Assembly: GCA_019310195.1 (NCBI GenBank) | Contig: JAFDET010000181.1 | Span: 1 to 6,455, forward strand | Direction of reading: 5' to 3' | DNA from: Deltaproteobacteria bacterium | GTDB lineage: Bacteria > Myxococcota_A > UBA9160 > JAFDET01 | DNA length: 6,455 bases | Part shown: positions 1 to 6,191 of the stretch, one piece after another | Layout: every line of letters starts with the position of its first letter | Numbering within the stretch: the stretch's first letter is position 1 | Made by a program: the position numbers and the translations under genes | The notes under the pieces: model-generated | Databases searched by the model: none | What the model saw: the letters and a program-made list of their open reading frames with translations, nothing else | What the model was told of the DNA's origin: nothing

Positions 1-449
1 GGGACGGCTTGGCGGACGTTCTCGGCGCGGGGGCCGCGGGGGCTCTCGGAGACGTGGTAGTCCACGATGTCGCCCTCGTTGAGGATGTCGTAGTCGGCGC
101 CGCCCAGGCCCGAGCGGTGGAAGAAGACTTCCTTTCCATCGTCGCCACGGATGAAACCGAAGCCGCGATCGCGCACCATCTTCTTGATGCGCCCGCGAAC
201 CTTGGGGCCCGTGGGAGTCGCCGGGGCGCTGCTGCCGCGGCGGCGGCCGCGGGAGCGGCGGGCGCTGTAGCGCTCGGCGGTCACGAACTCGGTGCGGAAG
301 AGGTCGATGGGAACCAGCAGATCCTGGAGGTCACTGTCCACGGGCGTGAGCAGGACTTCGTCGTCCGCGACGTCGCCGATGGCGTAGCGAAGGCCCGTGT
401 TCTTGTGCGTGACGGCCAGGCCGGGCTCGAGCTCGTCCAGTGTGAGCAT
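1..449 (-). CDS. Cold-shock-domain protein with N-terminal extension (3' end cut by window)
   Basis: Reading leftward from the ATG at 449-447, 149 codons are visible and the frame runs off the left edge. Residues about 84-149 form a cold shock domain: it opens with VRGRIKKMV, then carries the RNP1-like GFGFIR (96-101) and RNP2-like VFFHRS (108-113), and continues into the usual acidic stretch and ENV segment. Such domains bind single-stranded RNA or DNA in the cytoplasm. Ordinary Csp proteins are about 70 residues and start almost at the domain. Here there are first about 60 residues rich in beta-type segments (MLTLDELEPGLAVTH...YAIGDVADDEV...LLVPIDLF), which I cannot assign, and then an Arg-rich linker (60-72, RYSARRSRGRRRG). 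GAGGG at 458-462, 8 nt before the ATG, is a good ribosome binding site and fixes the start. The domain assignment is firm; the role of the extension is unknown. Confidence 0.9.
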   Translation of the reverse strand, partial: MLTLDELEPGLAVTHKNTGLRYAIGDVADDEVLLTPVDSDLQDLLVPIDLFRTEFVTAERYSARRSRGRRRGSSAPATPTGPKVRGRIKKMVRDRGFGFIRGDDGKEVFFHRSGLGGADYDILNEGDIVDYHVSESPRGPRAENVRQAV

Positions 450-471
450 GTCTGGGACCCTCGCTGTACGG

Positions 472-498
472 AAAACCGGCCCCGCGCCTGGGGGCCGG
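472..498 (-). terminator. Leader hairpin plus TTTT: candidate attenuator or 5' stabilising stem-loop
   Basis: In the minus-strand transcript CCGGCCCC (498-491) can pair perfectly with GGGGCCGG (483-476) around a 7-nt loop, and TTTT (475-472) follows at once. This has the form of a small intrinsic terminator, but it lies between the predicted promoter and the cold-shock gene, at about +4 to +31. It may therefore cause conditional early termination, or act as a 5' protective stem. No minus-strand gene upstream needs a terminator here. The T-run is short, so real termination is uncertain. Confidence 0.5.
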
Positions 499-508
499 CA
501 AGCCGCGC

Positions 509-537
509 AGTATAGCAGGCAGAATGGGCCCCTCCAA
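509..537 (-). promoter_or_regulatory. Sigma-70-like promoter of the cold-shock-domain gene
   Basis: On the minus strand, TTGGAG (537-532) is followed by exactly 17 bp and then TATACT (514-509), with TGC just before it, giving an extended -10 (TGnTATACT). Transcription would begin near 502, leaving a leader of about 53 nt before the ATG at 449. Spacing and -10 match are excellent for a sequence this GC-rich. The -35 lies 6 bp from the ATG of the divergent pheC-aroQ gene. Confidence 0.7.
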
Positions 538-543
538 CCTCCC

Positions 544-1791
544 ATGAGCGCGCAAGTCCGCGCCGTTGCGACGTTTCTGGCGATCCTGGGGCTCCTGGCG
601 CCGCTCGCCCGGGCGAGCGGGGAGGGCAGCCTACGGGTGGGGGCCAGCGGCGACTACGCGCCCTTCAGCCTGCGCACGGAAGCGGGCCTGGGGGGCTTCT
701 CGCAGACCGTGGCCGAGGCCTACGCGGCCCAGACCGGCCGACCGCTGGAGAGCGTGCCCTTCCGCTGGCCGGATCTGCTGGCCGACCTGGCGGCGAACCG
801 CTTCGACGCGGCGGCCAGCGGTGTCACCGTGCGGCCCGAGCGCTCCCTGGCCGGACGCTTCTCGGTGCCGGTGGCGGAGACCGGGGCGGTGGCGCTGGTC
901 CCGGCCGGTTCCACTGCCGAGTCGCTCGCCGAACTGGACCGGCCGGAGGTGCGCGTGGTGGTGAACCGGGGCGGCCATCTGGAGCGGGTCGCACGCGCCC
1001 ATCTGCCCCGGGCGCGCATCGAGGCCCTGAGCCCCAACGACGCGGTGCGCGCAGCCCTGATCGAGGGACGCGCCGACGCGGCCATCACCGACACGGTCGA
1101 GGCGCCCCACTGGCGCCGCGGCACGGACCTGCGGCTCCTGGGCCCCTTCACACGCGACCGCAAGGCCTGGCTGCTGCGAGCCGACGCCGGCGAGGAGGCA
1201 GCGCGCCTGGACCGCTGGCTGCTGGCCCGGGAGGCCGACGGCAGCCTGAGCCGCTGGCGCATGCGGCACCGACTGGAGCCGACCCCGGCCACCGCGGAGC
1301 CGCTCGCGGCGCTGCTGGCCGCGCTGGACGAGCGGCTGGCGCTGATGCCCCTGGTGGCTCACGTGAAGCGCGCCCGGGGCCTTCCCATCGAGGTGCCCGA
1401 GCGCGAGGTGCGCGTGCTCGACGCCGCGGTTGCTGCAGTGGGCGAGGCGGCCACTGCCGCAGACAAGGCGACTCCCGACGAGGCCGCGGTCCGTGCGCTC
1501 TACCGCGCACAGATCGAGGCGGCCAAGGCCGTGCAGCGCGCCACGCCCGCGGCGCCAAGCTCGTTTGCCGGTGCGGTCTACGACCTGGACGGAGAGCTGC
1601 GACCGGCGCTGTTGCAGATCGGCGAGAAGATCGCACGACTGGTGGTGGCGCTGCCGCGCACGCTGGACTGCCGGCACGTCCGCCGCGAGGCGCGGGAGGC
1701 GCTGCGCGCACCCCACCTGGGCGACGCCGACGCGCGAGCCCTCGCCGACGCCATCGTCGGCGTGGGGGGCGCAACGTGTCCGGCGGAGTGA
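544..1791 (+). CDS. pheC-aroQ: Exported fusion: cyclohexadienyl dehydratase (PheC) + AroQ-gamma chorismate mutase
   Basis: 415 residues. The C-terminal half would convert chorismate to prephenate and the N-terminal half prephenate (or arogenate) to phenylpyruvate (or phenylalanine), outside the cytoplasm. Residues 1-24 are a signal peptide with cleavage after ARA, which decides the ATG at 544; there is no clear Shine-Dalgarno. Residues about 29-245 follow Pseudomonas PheC closely from memory: LRVGASGDYAPFS (30-42), RWPDLLADLA (74-83), SGVTVRPER (92-100), NRGGHLERVAR (141-151) and ITDTVEA (181-187), whose Glu186 matches the glutamate implicated in catalysis. Residues about 253-412 are AroQ-gamma: R264, K275, R287, Q323 and K328 fall in RLALMPLVAHVK, PIEVPEREV and RAQIEAAKAVQ. 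The only two cysteines, C376 and C412, fit the disulfide of secreted AroQ enzymes. Exported fusions of this kind have been described in some proteobacteria. Confidence 0.88.
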   Translation: MSAQVRAVATFLAILGLLAPLARASGEGSLRVGASGDYAPFSLRTEAGLGGFSQTVAEAYAAQTGRPLESVPFRWPDLLADLAANRFDAAASGVTVRPERSLAGRFSVPVAETGAVALVPAGSTAESLAELDRPEVRVVVNRGGHLERVARAHLPRARIEALSPNDAVRAALIEGRADAAITDTVEAPHWRRGTDLRLLGPFTRDRKAWLLRADAGEEAARLDRWLLAREADGSLSRWRMRHRLEPTPATAEPLAALLAALDERLALMPLVAHVKRARGLPIEVPEREVRVLDAAVAAVGEAATAADKATPDEAAVRALYRAQIEAAKAVQRATPAAPSSFAGAVYDLDGELRPALLQIGEKIARLVVALPRTLDCRHVRREAREALRAPHLGDADARALADAIVGVGGATCPAE

Positions 1792-1795
1792 GCGC

Positions 1796-2755
1796 TCAGT
1801 AGAAGACGGAGCGCGAACGGTGGCGCGGCCGCGCCTTGTAGCGTGGCTCCTGCCCGCGATCCCAGAGTACGTGGTCCAGGTGGTGCGCCGTCGTCGCCGC
1901 GCCGCGCTCGCCCAGCAACGCCACCAGGCACTCCACTGCGTGCACGCCGCAGGCCCGGATCTCCACCTCCTGCTCGGAGCCCACCTCGACGAGCTTTTCT
2001 TCGTCGATGCGCGCCGCCAGCGCGGGGTCGTAGACCAGCGCGCCTTCGCAGCGCAGCACGTGAGGCACCAGATTGTCGGCGAAGATCGTGAGCCGATCCA
2101 GATCGCGAAACGCGCCCCAGCCGCGGCCGCCGAAGGCCAGCGCCAGATCCGACGCCGTGATCTGGGCGCGCTTGTAGAAGGGCACCCGCCGCCCGCGCCA
2201 CTCGCACACGTCTTCGAAGAAAGGCATGCGCGCCAAGATCTCCACCAGCGCCTCGGCGGAGCCGGCGGCCTCCTCCACCAAGCCGGCGAAGCGCCCGGCG
2301 TAGCCGTCGAGCAGGAAACGACCCAGGTCGTTCAGCGCGCGGGCGTAGAGCGCCATCAGCTCAGCGACCTCGGCGTCGCCTGGGTCCTGGCTCAACACCC
2401 GCGTGAGCGTTCCCGCGTCGAGTGCGCAGAGATCCTCCGCGCTCCACGCGCCCCCGGCGGCGAAGCGTTCCTCCAGCGCGGTGGCCACCGTGAAGTAGCC
2501 GGACATTCCGCGCCGCTTGCGCAGACGGGGAAACCAGCCCGAGCCGAAGTTCACGGCGTCGAGCGTCAAGATGTAGGCCAGGGTGGTCTCTTCGGAGCCC
2601 TGGAGGCGCCGCGCCGGGTCATCGCCGGTCGGCTGCAGCGAACCGGCCGCCAGCCGATCCGCCAGCCTGCCCAGCTCCTCGTCGTCGACACGAACGTGCG
2701 TCGACTCGGCAGCCACTGCGGCACAGGCCTGGCGAATCGCGGCACAGACACCCAA
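1796..2755 (-). CDS. qng1: Queuosine 5'-phosphate N-glycosylase/hydrolase (Qng1, DUF2419)
   Basis: 319 residues if started at TTG (2755-2753). The family releases queuine from queuosine 5'-monophosphate in the cytoplasm, allowing salvage of the base for tRNA modification. Family hallmarks seen: STHVRVDDEEL near the N-terminus (18-28), LAYILTLDAVNFGSGWFP (59-76), GYFTVATALEERF (86-98), FLLDGYAGRF (147-156), FYKRAQITASDLALAF (193-208), LTIFADNLVPHVLR (222-235), VEIRACGVHAVE (264-275) and the conserved tail RGQEPRYKARPRHR (300-313). D66/N69 and D227/N228 are the likely active-site region from family knowledge. No in-frame ATG gives a full-length protein; TTG has GAGG 10 nt upstream and keeps the normal N-terminus. 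CTG at 2764 or GTG at 2716 are less likely alternatives. The start lies 5 bp after the lipid-kinase stop, implying co-transcription. Family assignment is strong, exact start moderate. Confidence 0.87.
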   Translation of the reverse strand: MGVCAAIRQACAAVAAESTHVRVDDEELGRLADRLAAGSLQPTGDDPARRLQGSEETTLAYILTLDAVNFGSGWFPRLRKRRGMSGYFTVATALEERFAAGGAWSAEDLCALDAGTLTRVLSQDPGDAEVAELMALYARALNDLGRFLLDGYAGRFAGLVEEAAGSAEALVEILARMPFFEDVCEWRGRRVPFYKRAQITASDLALAFGGRGWGAFRDLDRLTIFADNLVPHVLRCEGALVYDPALAARIDEEKLVEVGSEQEVEIRACGVHAVECLVALLGERGAATTAHHLDHVLWDRGQEPRYKARPRHRSRSVFY

Positions 2756-2760
2756 GCGGA

Positions 2761-3693
2761 TCAGGCCTCGGCGCCGATCCAGGCCAGGGCTCCGGGCAGC
2801 ACCTGGAAGCGGGCGGGCAGGGTTCCCAGGGGCTCGCCATCCAGCTCGATCCAGACCTGGCCGGGCTCCGCCTCGGCCTCGATGTGTGCGCCGCGGGCGA
2901 CGCTGACCTCGGGCTGGTCCAGGTGGTTCCCCTTGTAGATGCCGGGGATCTGGCGCAGCAGACGCGTGCGCGGCGCGTCGCGCACCACCACCACGTCCAG
3001 CAGGCCGTCGTCGGGGACGGCCTGGGGCGCCACATGCATACCGCCGCCGAAGTAGCGGCCGTTGGCCGCCGTTGCGAAGACCAGCGGGCCTGTGTGCAGG
3101 AGCGCTCCGTCCACGCGCACGGTGACGTCGTGGCTGCGAAAGCTCGCCAGGGCGCGCAGCGTTCCCACCAAGAAGGAGACGCGTCCGCCCAGCGCCTTGG
3201 GCGCCGTGTTCACCTTCTCGGTCACCAGGGCCGACAGTCCGAAGCTGGCGATGTTGACGAACCAGGCGGTCGCCGGACGGCCGTCGCGCCCGGTCAAGTC
3301 GGCGCGGCCGGCGTCGATGCGGCGCACCTTGCCCGACGCCAGGCGCGCCACGGCCTCGTCGAGATCGCGCGGGATGCCCAGGGTGCGGCACAGATCGCCG
3401 CCCGTGCCGAAGGGCAGCAGACCCACCTGGGTCGATTCGCCCAGGCCGGCCTCGAGCACACCGCTCACCACCTCGTGGGCTGTGCCGTCGCCACCCACCC
3501 CGATGATGCACTCCGTGCCGGCGCGCGCGGCCTCGCGCGCGATGCGCACGGCATCGCGCGGACCGCGGGTCTGCTCCACGTCCAAGTCCCGGCCCAGCCC
3601 GTCCCGCAGGCGGCGCTCCACGTCGGGCCAGCGACGGCCCAGCGCGCCATTCCGGCTGGCGGGGTTGACGATGACGAGGGTGCGGGCCGGCAT
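2761..3693 (-). CDS. Diacylglycerol-kinase-family lipid kinase (YegS/BmrU/DagK type)
   Basis: 310 residues, the usual size for soluble bacterial lipid kinases that transfer phosphate from ATP to diacylglycerol or a related lipid at the membrane face. Residues 6-16 are the first strand and loop (LVIVNPASRNG). GVGGDGTAHEV (65-75) is the signature nucleotide-binding loop. LPFGTGGDLCRTLGI (93-107) replaces the common GTANDFAR or GTGNDFAR, with Gly for Asn. FGGGMHVAPQAVPDDGLLDV (215-234) is the C-terminal lobe motif, and DGE (285-287) carries the likely catalytic glutamate. The ATG at 3693 puts the first strand at the N-terminus as in relatives, but there is no Shine-Dalgarno; a TACGCT element stands 7 nt upstream. 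It follows glpD after 33 bp and is followed by qng1 after 5 bp. Substrate (diacylglycerol, sphingoid or other) cannot be read from sequence. Confidence 0.9.
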   Translation of the reverse strand: MPARTLVIVNPASRNGALGRRWPDVERRLRDGLGRDLDVEQTRGPRDAVRIAREAARAGTECIIGVGGDGTAHEVVSGVLEAGLGESTQVGLLPFGTGGDLCRTLGIPRDLDEAVARLASGKVRRIDAGRADLTGRDGRPATAWFVNIASFGLSALVTEKVNTAPKALGGRVSFLVGTLRALASFRSHDVTVRVDGALLHTGPLVFATAANGRYFGGGMHVAPQAVPDDGLLDVVVVRDAPRTRLLRQIPGIYKGNHLDQPEVSVARGAHIEAEAEPGQVWIELDGEPLGTLPARFQVLPGALAWIGAEA

Positions 3694-3721
3694 GCGCGCA
3701 AGCGTAGTGCACGCGCGCGCA
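3693..3721 (-). promoter_or_regulatory. Inverted repeat able to mask the lipid-kinase start codon
   Basis: In a transcript read through from glpD, TGCGCGC (3721-3715) can pair with GCGCGCA (3699-3693) around a 15-nt loop. The last A of the second arm is the A of the lipid-kinase ATG, so the stem would bury the initiation site. The alternating GC run allows several registers and could also arise by chance in GC-rich DNA. Confidence 0.3.
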
Positions 3722-3730
3722 GCGGGTCAG
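3701..3730 (-). promoter_or_regulatory. Possible internal promoter for a leaderless lipid-kinase mRNA
   Basis: Minus-strand TACGCT (3706-3701) fits the TAnnnT type of -10 and lies 7 nt before the ATG at 3693, so transcription would start at or next to the start codon. CTGACC (3730-3725), 18 bp upstream and overlapping the glpD stop, agrees with TTGACA at four of six places. The same TACGCT with the same 7-nt gap precedes the plus-strand start at 6346. The absence of a Shine-Dalgarno supports leaderless initiation, but this is inference. Confidence 0.4.
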
Positions 3731-5412
3731 GCGGCGGCGGAACGAGCCTCGGCCGGCTTGACGCTCGCCGGCGCCGGATGGATCTGGTAGCGCGTGCAGA
3801 CCGCTTCGCGGTACGCCTCGCACTCGGCCCGACGACGGTCGGCATCCCAGCCGGCCGCAACCGCGGCGCTGTCGGCGATCTCTTCCAGCTCCCAGAGTCC
3901 CTGGCCCTCGGCCAGCAATGCCAGGCGCAGGCGCCGCTCCAGCAGGTCGCAAAGGCTGGTGACGCACTCGCTGCGCAGCGACCAGCCGATCTCGGCGAAG
4001 CTGAAGCGCGAGCGCCCGATGGGCCGACGCTCCTCAACGGGCGCCTCCTCCAGCAACCGCTCGGCATCGGCGCCCCAGGTGCGCACCAGGCGCGCGGCCC
4101 GCGCGCTGTCCAGCTCGTAACGGGCGCACAGCAGCTCCTCCAGCTCGGCGCGCTCGAAGGCGTCGTCACGCAGGGGAAGCTCTGCGGTGCGGCTGGGCCC
4201 GGCGGCCGTGCGGCGCTCGTCGGGCAGGTGGTGCAGCACGCGGTCCACGATCTCTTCACCGGTGGCGCGGTGCGTGGTGAGCTTGCCGCCCGCCGCGGAG
4301 ACCAGACCGCACGGGTCGTCCCAGACCTGGTGGTCCCGGGACACGGAGCTGGGCGGCTTGTCCCCGTCGTCGGGTGAGCCCACCAGGGGCCGGACGCCCG
4401 CGTACACGCAGCGCAGATCGTTGGTGGTGAGGGCCGCGTGGGGGAAGGCACGGTTGGCCGCGCTCAGCAGGTAGTGCGCTTCCTCGATGGTGACGATGGG
4501 TTCGCCGATCTCGCTGGTCCAGGTGTCGGTGGTGCCGATGATGGCGACGTCGTCCCAGGGAAACAGGAAGAGGTGCCGGCCATCCAGCCCCTCGAAGGCC
4601 ACCGCGCCTCGCGCCGGGATCCGTTGCCGCGAGATCACCAGGTGCACGCCCTTGGCGGGCCGCAGCGAGTGCGTCGTCGTGGGTCGGTCCAGGCCGCGCA
4701 CGCGCTCCACGCCCGGGCCGGCGGCGTTGACCACGGCGTGGGCCGGAATGCGCACCGTGACGCCGGCCAGCTCGTCGTGGACCTGCACGGCGCGGATGCG
4801 GCGATCACCGTTGCGCTCGAAGCCCACCACCTCTGCTCGGTTCACGGCCTCGGCGCCCAGCCGCCGCGCGCTCTTCAGCACCTCCAGCACCAGACGCGCG
4901 TCGTCCACCTCGGCGTCCCGGTAGACGCCGGCACCGCGCAGGCCGTCCTGACGCAGGCCGGGGCAGAACTCCGCCACCTCGTCCGCGCCCAGCATCTTGA
5001 AGCGCGACGAGCGCCGGAAGTTGGCCAGCGCTGCGTAGACGCTCAGCGCGGCGCGCACCTGCCAGTACGGCGTCTTGCCGTCGCGCCAGGCCGGGAACAG
5101 GAACTCCAGCGGGCGCACCAGGTTGGGGTTCAGCCGGGCCAGCAGGTCGCGCTCCTGCACCGCCTGGCGCGTCACCGCAAACTGCCCGTGGGCCAGGTAG
5201 CGCAGCCCGCCGTGGATCATCTTGGACGAGCGGCTCGAGGTGCCGCAGGCAAAGTCCAGACGCTCCACCAGCAGCGCGCTCAGCCCACGCGAGGCGGCGT
5301 CGCGCAGTACGCCCGCGCCGGTAATGCCGCCGCCCACCACGAGCACGTCCACGCCTTCGCGGGACGCGCGCTCCAGGGCGATGCGGCGCTCGTCGAGGCC
5401 CCACGCGCTCAT
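3727..5412 (-). CDS. glpD: FAD-dependent glycerol-3-phosphate dehydrogenase
   Basis: 561 residues, close to the longer Bacillus-type GlpD. It oxidises sn-glycerol-3-phosphate to dihydroxyacetone phosphate at the inner face of the cytoplasmic membrane, passing electrons to quinone. DVLVVGGGITGAGVLRDAA (22-40) is the FAD-binding Rossmann loop and VERLDFACGTSSRSSKMIHG (49-68) continues the FAD site. GGLRYL (68-73), GVRPLV (339-344) and GGKLTTHR (375-382) place R71, Y72, R341 and K377 where E. coli GlpD has its substrate residues Arg54, Tyr55, Arg317 and Lys354. Residues about 400-530 are the helical C-terminal DAO domain. The ATG overlaps the regulator's TGA as ATGA, and AGGAG lies 7 nt upstream, so translation is probably coupled and the start is secure. 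A GlpO-type oxidase is an alternative but less likely. Residues after about 540 are an Ala/Pro-rich tail. Confidence 0.95.
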   Translation of the reverse strand: MSAWGLDERRIALERASREGVDVLVVGGGITGAGVLRDAASRGLSALLVERLDFACGTSSRSSKMIHGGLRYLAHGQFAVTRQAVQERDLLARLNPNLVRPLEFLFPAWRDGKTPYWQVRAALSVYAALANFRRSSRFKMLGADEVAEFCPGLRQDGLRGAGVYRDAEVDDARLVLEVLKSARRLGAEAVNRAEVVGFERNGDRRIRAVQVHDELAGVTVRIPAHAVVNAAGPGVERVRGLDRPTTTHSLRPAKGVHLVISRQRIPARGAVAFEGLDGRHLFLFPWDDVAIIGTTDTWTSEIGEPIVTIEEAHYLLSAANRAFPHAALTTNDLRCVYAGVRPLVGSPDDGDKPPSSVSRDHQVWDDPCGLVSAAGGKLTTHRATGEEIVDRVLHHLPDERRTAAGPSRTAELPLRDDAFERAELEELLCARYELDSARAARLVRTWGADAERLLEEAPVEERRPIGRSRFSFAEIGWSLRSECVTSLCDLLERRLRLALLAEGQGLWELEEIADSAAVAAGWDADRRRAECEAYREAVCTRYQIHPAPASVKPAEARSAAA

Positions 5413-6170
5413 CGCGCTTCTCCTGCGGCCGGACCGATGGCGCCCTCGGCCTCCAGGCGGCTCATGGCCTCGAGGATCTTGGCCTCGCTGTAGTCGAGGA
5501 CCTCACCGACGATGGCGCATGCCGCATCGGCGTCGGACAGCTCCAAGGCCGCCAGCAGCCGGCGGTGGGTCTCATAGGAACGCGCGTGGTCGCGCTCCTC
5601 GTTGTAGTAGATGGGCCCGAGTCGGCGCAGCAGCTTCGTGAACAGGTTGGTCACGATCTGGTAGAGCAGGTTCCCGGACGCCTCGCCCAGCAGGGCGTTC
5701 ATGGCGATGTCGATCTCCAGGGCCGCCTGGGGCGCCGAGCCCTTGTCGGCCTCGTGCTCCATCAGCGCGCGCGCCCGCTCCAGGTGCTCGGCGGTGTGGT
5801 TGCGGGCGGCGAGCTCGACGACGTGCAGGGTGGTGTGGCGCCGGAACGCCAGGATCTGGGTCATCAGGTCGCGGGTCACGGTGCGCGGGTCGCGCAGCAG
5901 CGTCTCCACCAGTTGCAGCGCCGAGGACTCGCCCAGCTCACGGACGAAGGTGCCCTGGCCGTGGACCACCTCGACCAGCTCCAGGAACTCCAGGTGCTTC
6001 ACCGCCTCGCGCACCGAGGAGCGGTTCACGCCCAGGGCCTCGGCCAGCTCGCGCTCGGTGGGGAGCTGCTCGCCGGGCTGGATGGCGCCGGACAGGATGC
6101 GCGAGCGCAGGCGCTCGAAGACCTCGTCGGCGCGGCGCTGGGGGGCCAGGGGCTGGAGATCGGCGGCCAT
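5409..6170 (-). CDS. FadR-like GntR-family transcriptional regulator
   Basis: 253 residues from the ATG at 6170, which has GAGG 9 nt upstream; a second ATG at 6185 would add five residues and lacks a Shine-Dalgarno. Residues about 14-78 are the winged helix: LPTERELAEALGVNRSSVRE (36-55) and VVHGQGTFV (68-76). R40, R50, R54 and H70 match, each offset by five, the E. coli FadR DNA-contacting residues R35, R45, R49 and H65. Residues about 84-240 form an all-helical ligand domain. Around LLGEASGNLLYQIVTN (160-175) and LLRRLGPIYYNE (180-191) it resembles E. coli FadR. FCD metal ligands are incomplete: N158 replaces the FH histidine and the last histidine is absent, although D154 and H202 remain. 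An acyl-CoA or other lipid-derived ligand is possible but unproven. Coupled to glpD, which it probably controls along with itself. Confidence 0.88.
   Translation of the reverse strand: MAADLQPLAPQRRADEVFERLRSRILSGAIQPGEQLPTERELAEALGVNRSSVREAVKHLEFLELVEVVHGQGTFVRELGESSALQLVETLLRDPRTVTRDLMTQILAFRRHTTLHVVELAARNHTAEHLERARALMEHEADKGSAPQAALEIDIAMNALLGEASGNLLYQIVTNLFTKLLRRLGPIYYNEERDHARSYETHRRLLAALELSDADAACAIVGEVLDYSEAKILEAMSRLEAEGAIGPAAGEAR
5420..5424 (-). promoter_or_regulatory. Shine-Dalgarno of glpD inside the regulator gene
   Basis: AGGAG on the minus strand, 7 nt before the glpD ATG (5412-5410), lies within the last codons of the upstream regulator gene. With the ATGA stop/start overlap it supports translational coupling of the two genes. 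Confidence 0.8.
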
Positions 6171-6191
6171 GGGGCGAAACCTCATCGGTTC

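Noticed and set aside
476..498. Hairpin as a terminator for plus-strand transcription
   Set aside because: The T-run is on the minus strand only; on the plus strand the stem is followed by CAAG.
397..543. Upstream in-frame starts for pheC-aroQ (ATG at 397 and 448)
   Set aside because: They would put about 32-49 odd residues before a good signal peptide and overlap the cold-shock gene start; ATG 544 begins the signal peptide directly.
631..1716. Minus-strand open frame opposite pheC-aroQ
   Set aside because: Gln/Arg-rich shadow; the plus strand holds a convincing enzyme.
1430..2938. Long plus-strand open frame opposite qng1
   Set aside because: It is a GC-rich antisense shadow with no recognisable domain, while the minus strand encodes clear Qng1 motifs.
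2756..3967. Much longer qng1 reading frame extending through the lipid-kinase gene
   Set aside because: The extra part is Arg/Pro-rich out-of-frame translation of the lipid kinase; homology to Qng1 begins only at the TTG region.
4438..5493. Long plus-strand open frame opposite glpD
   Set aside because: Low-complexity shadow of glpD codons; no motifs, no ribosome binding site.
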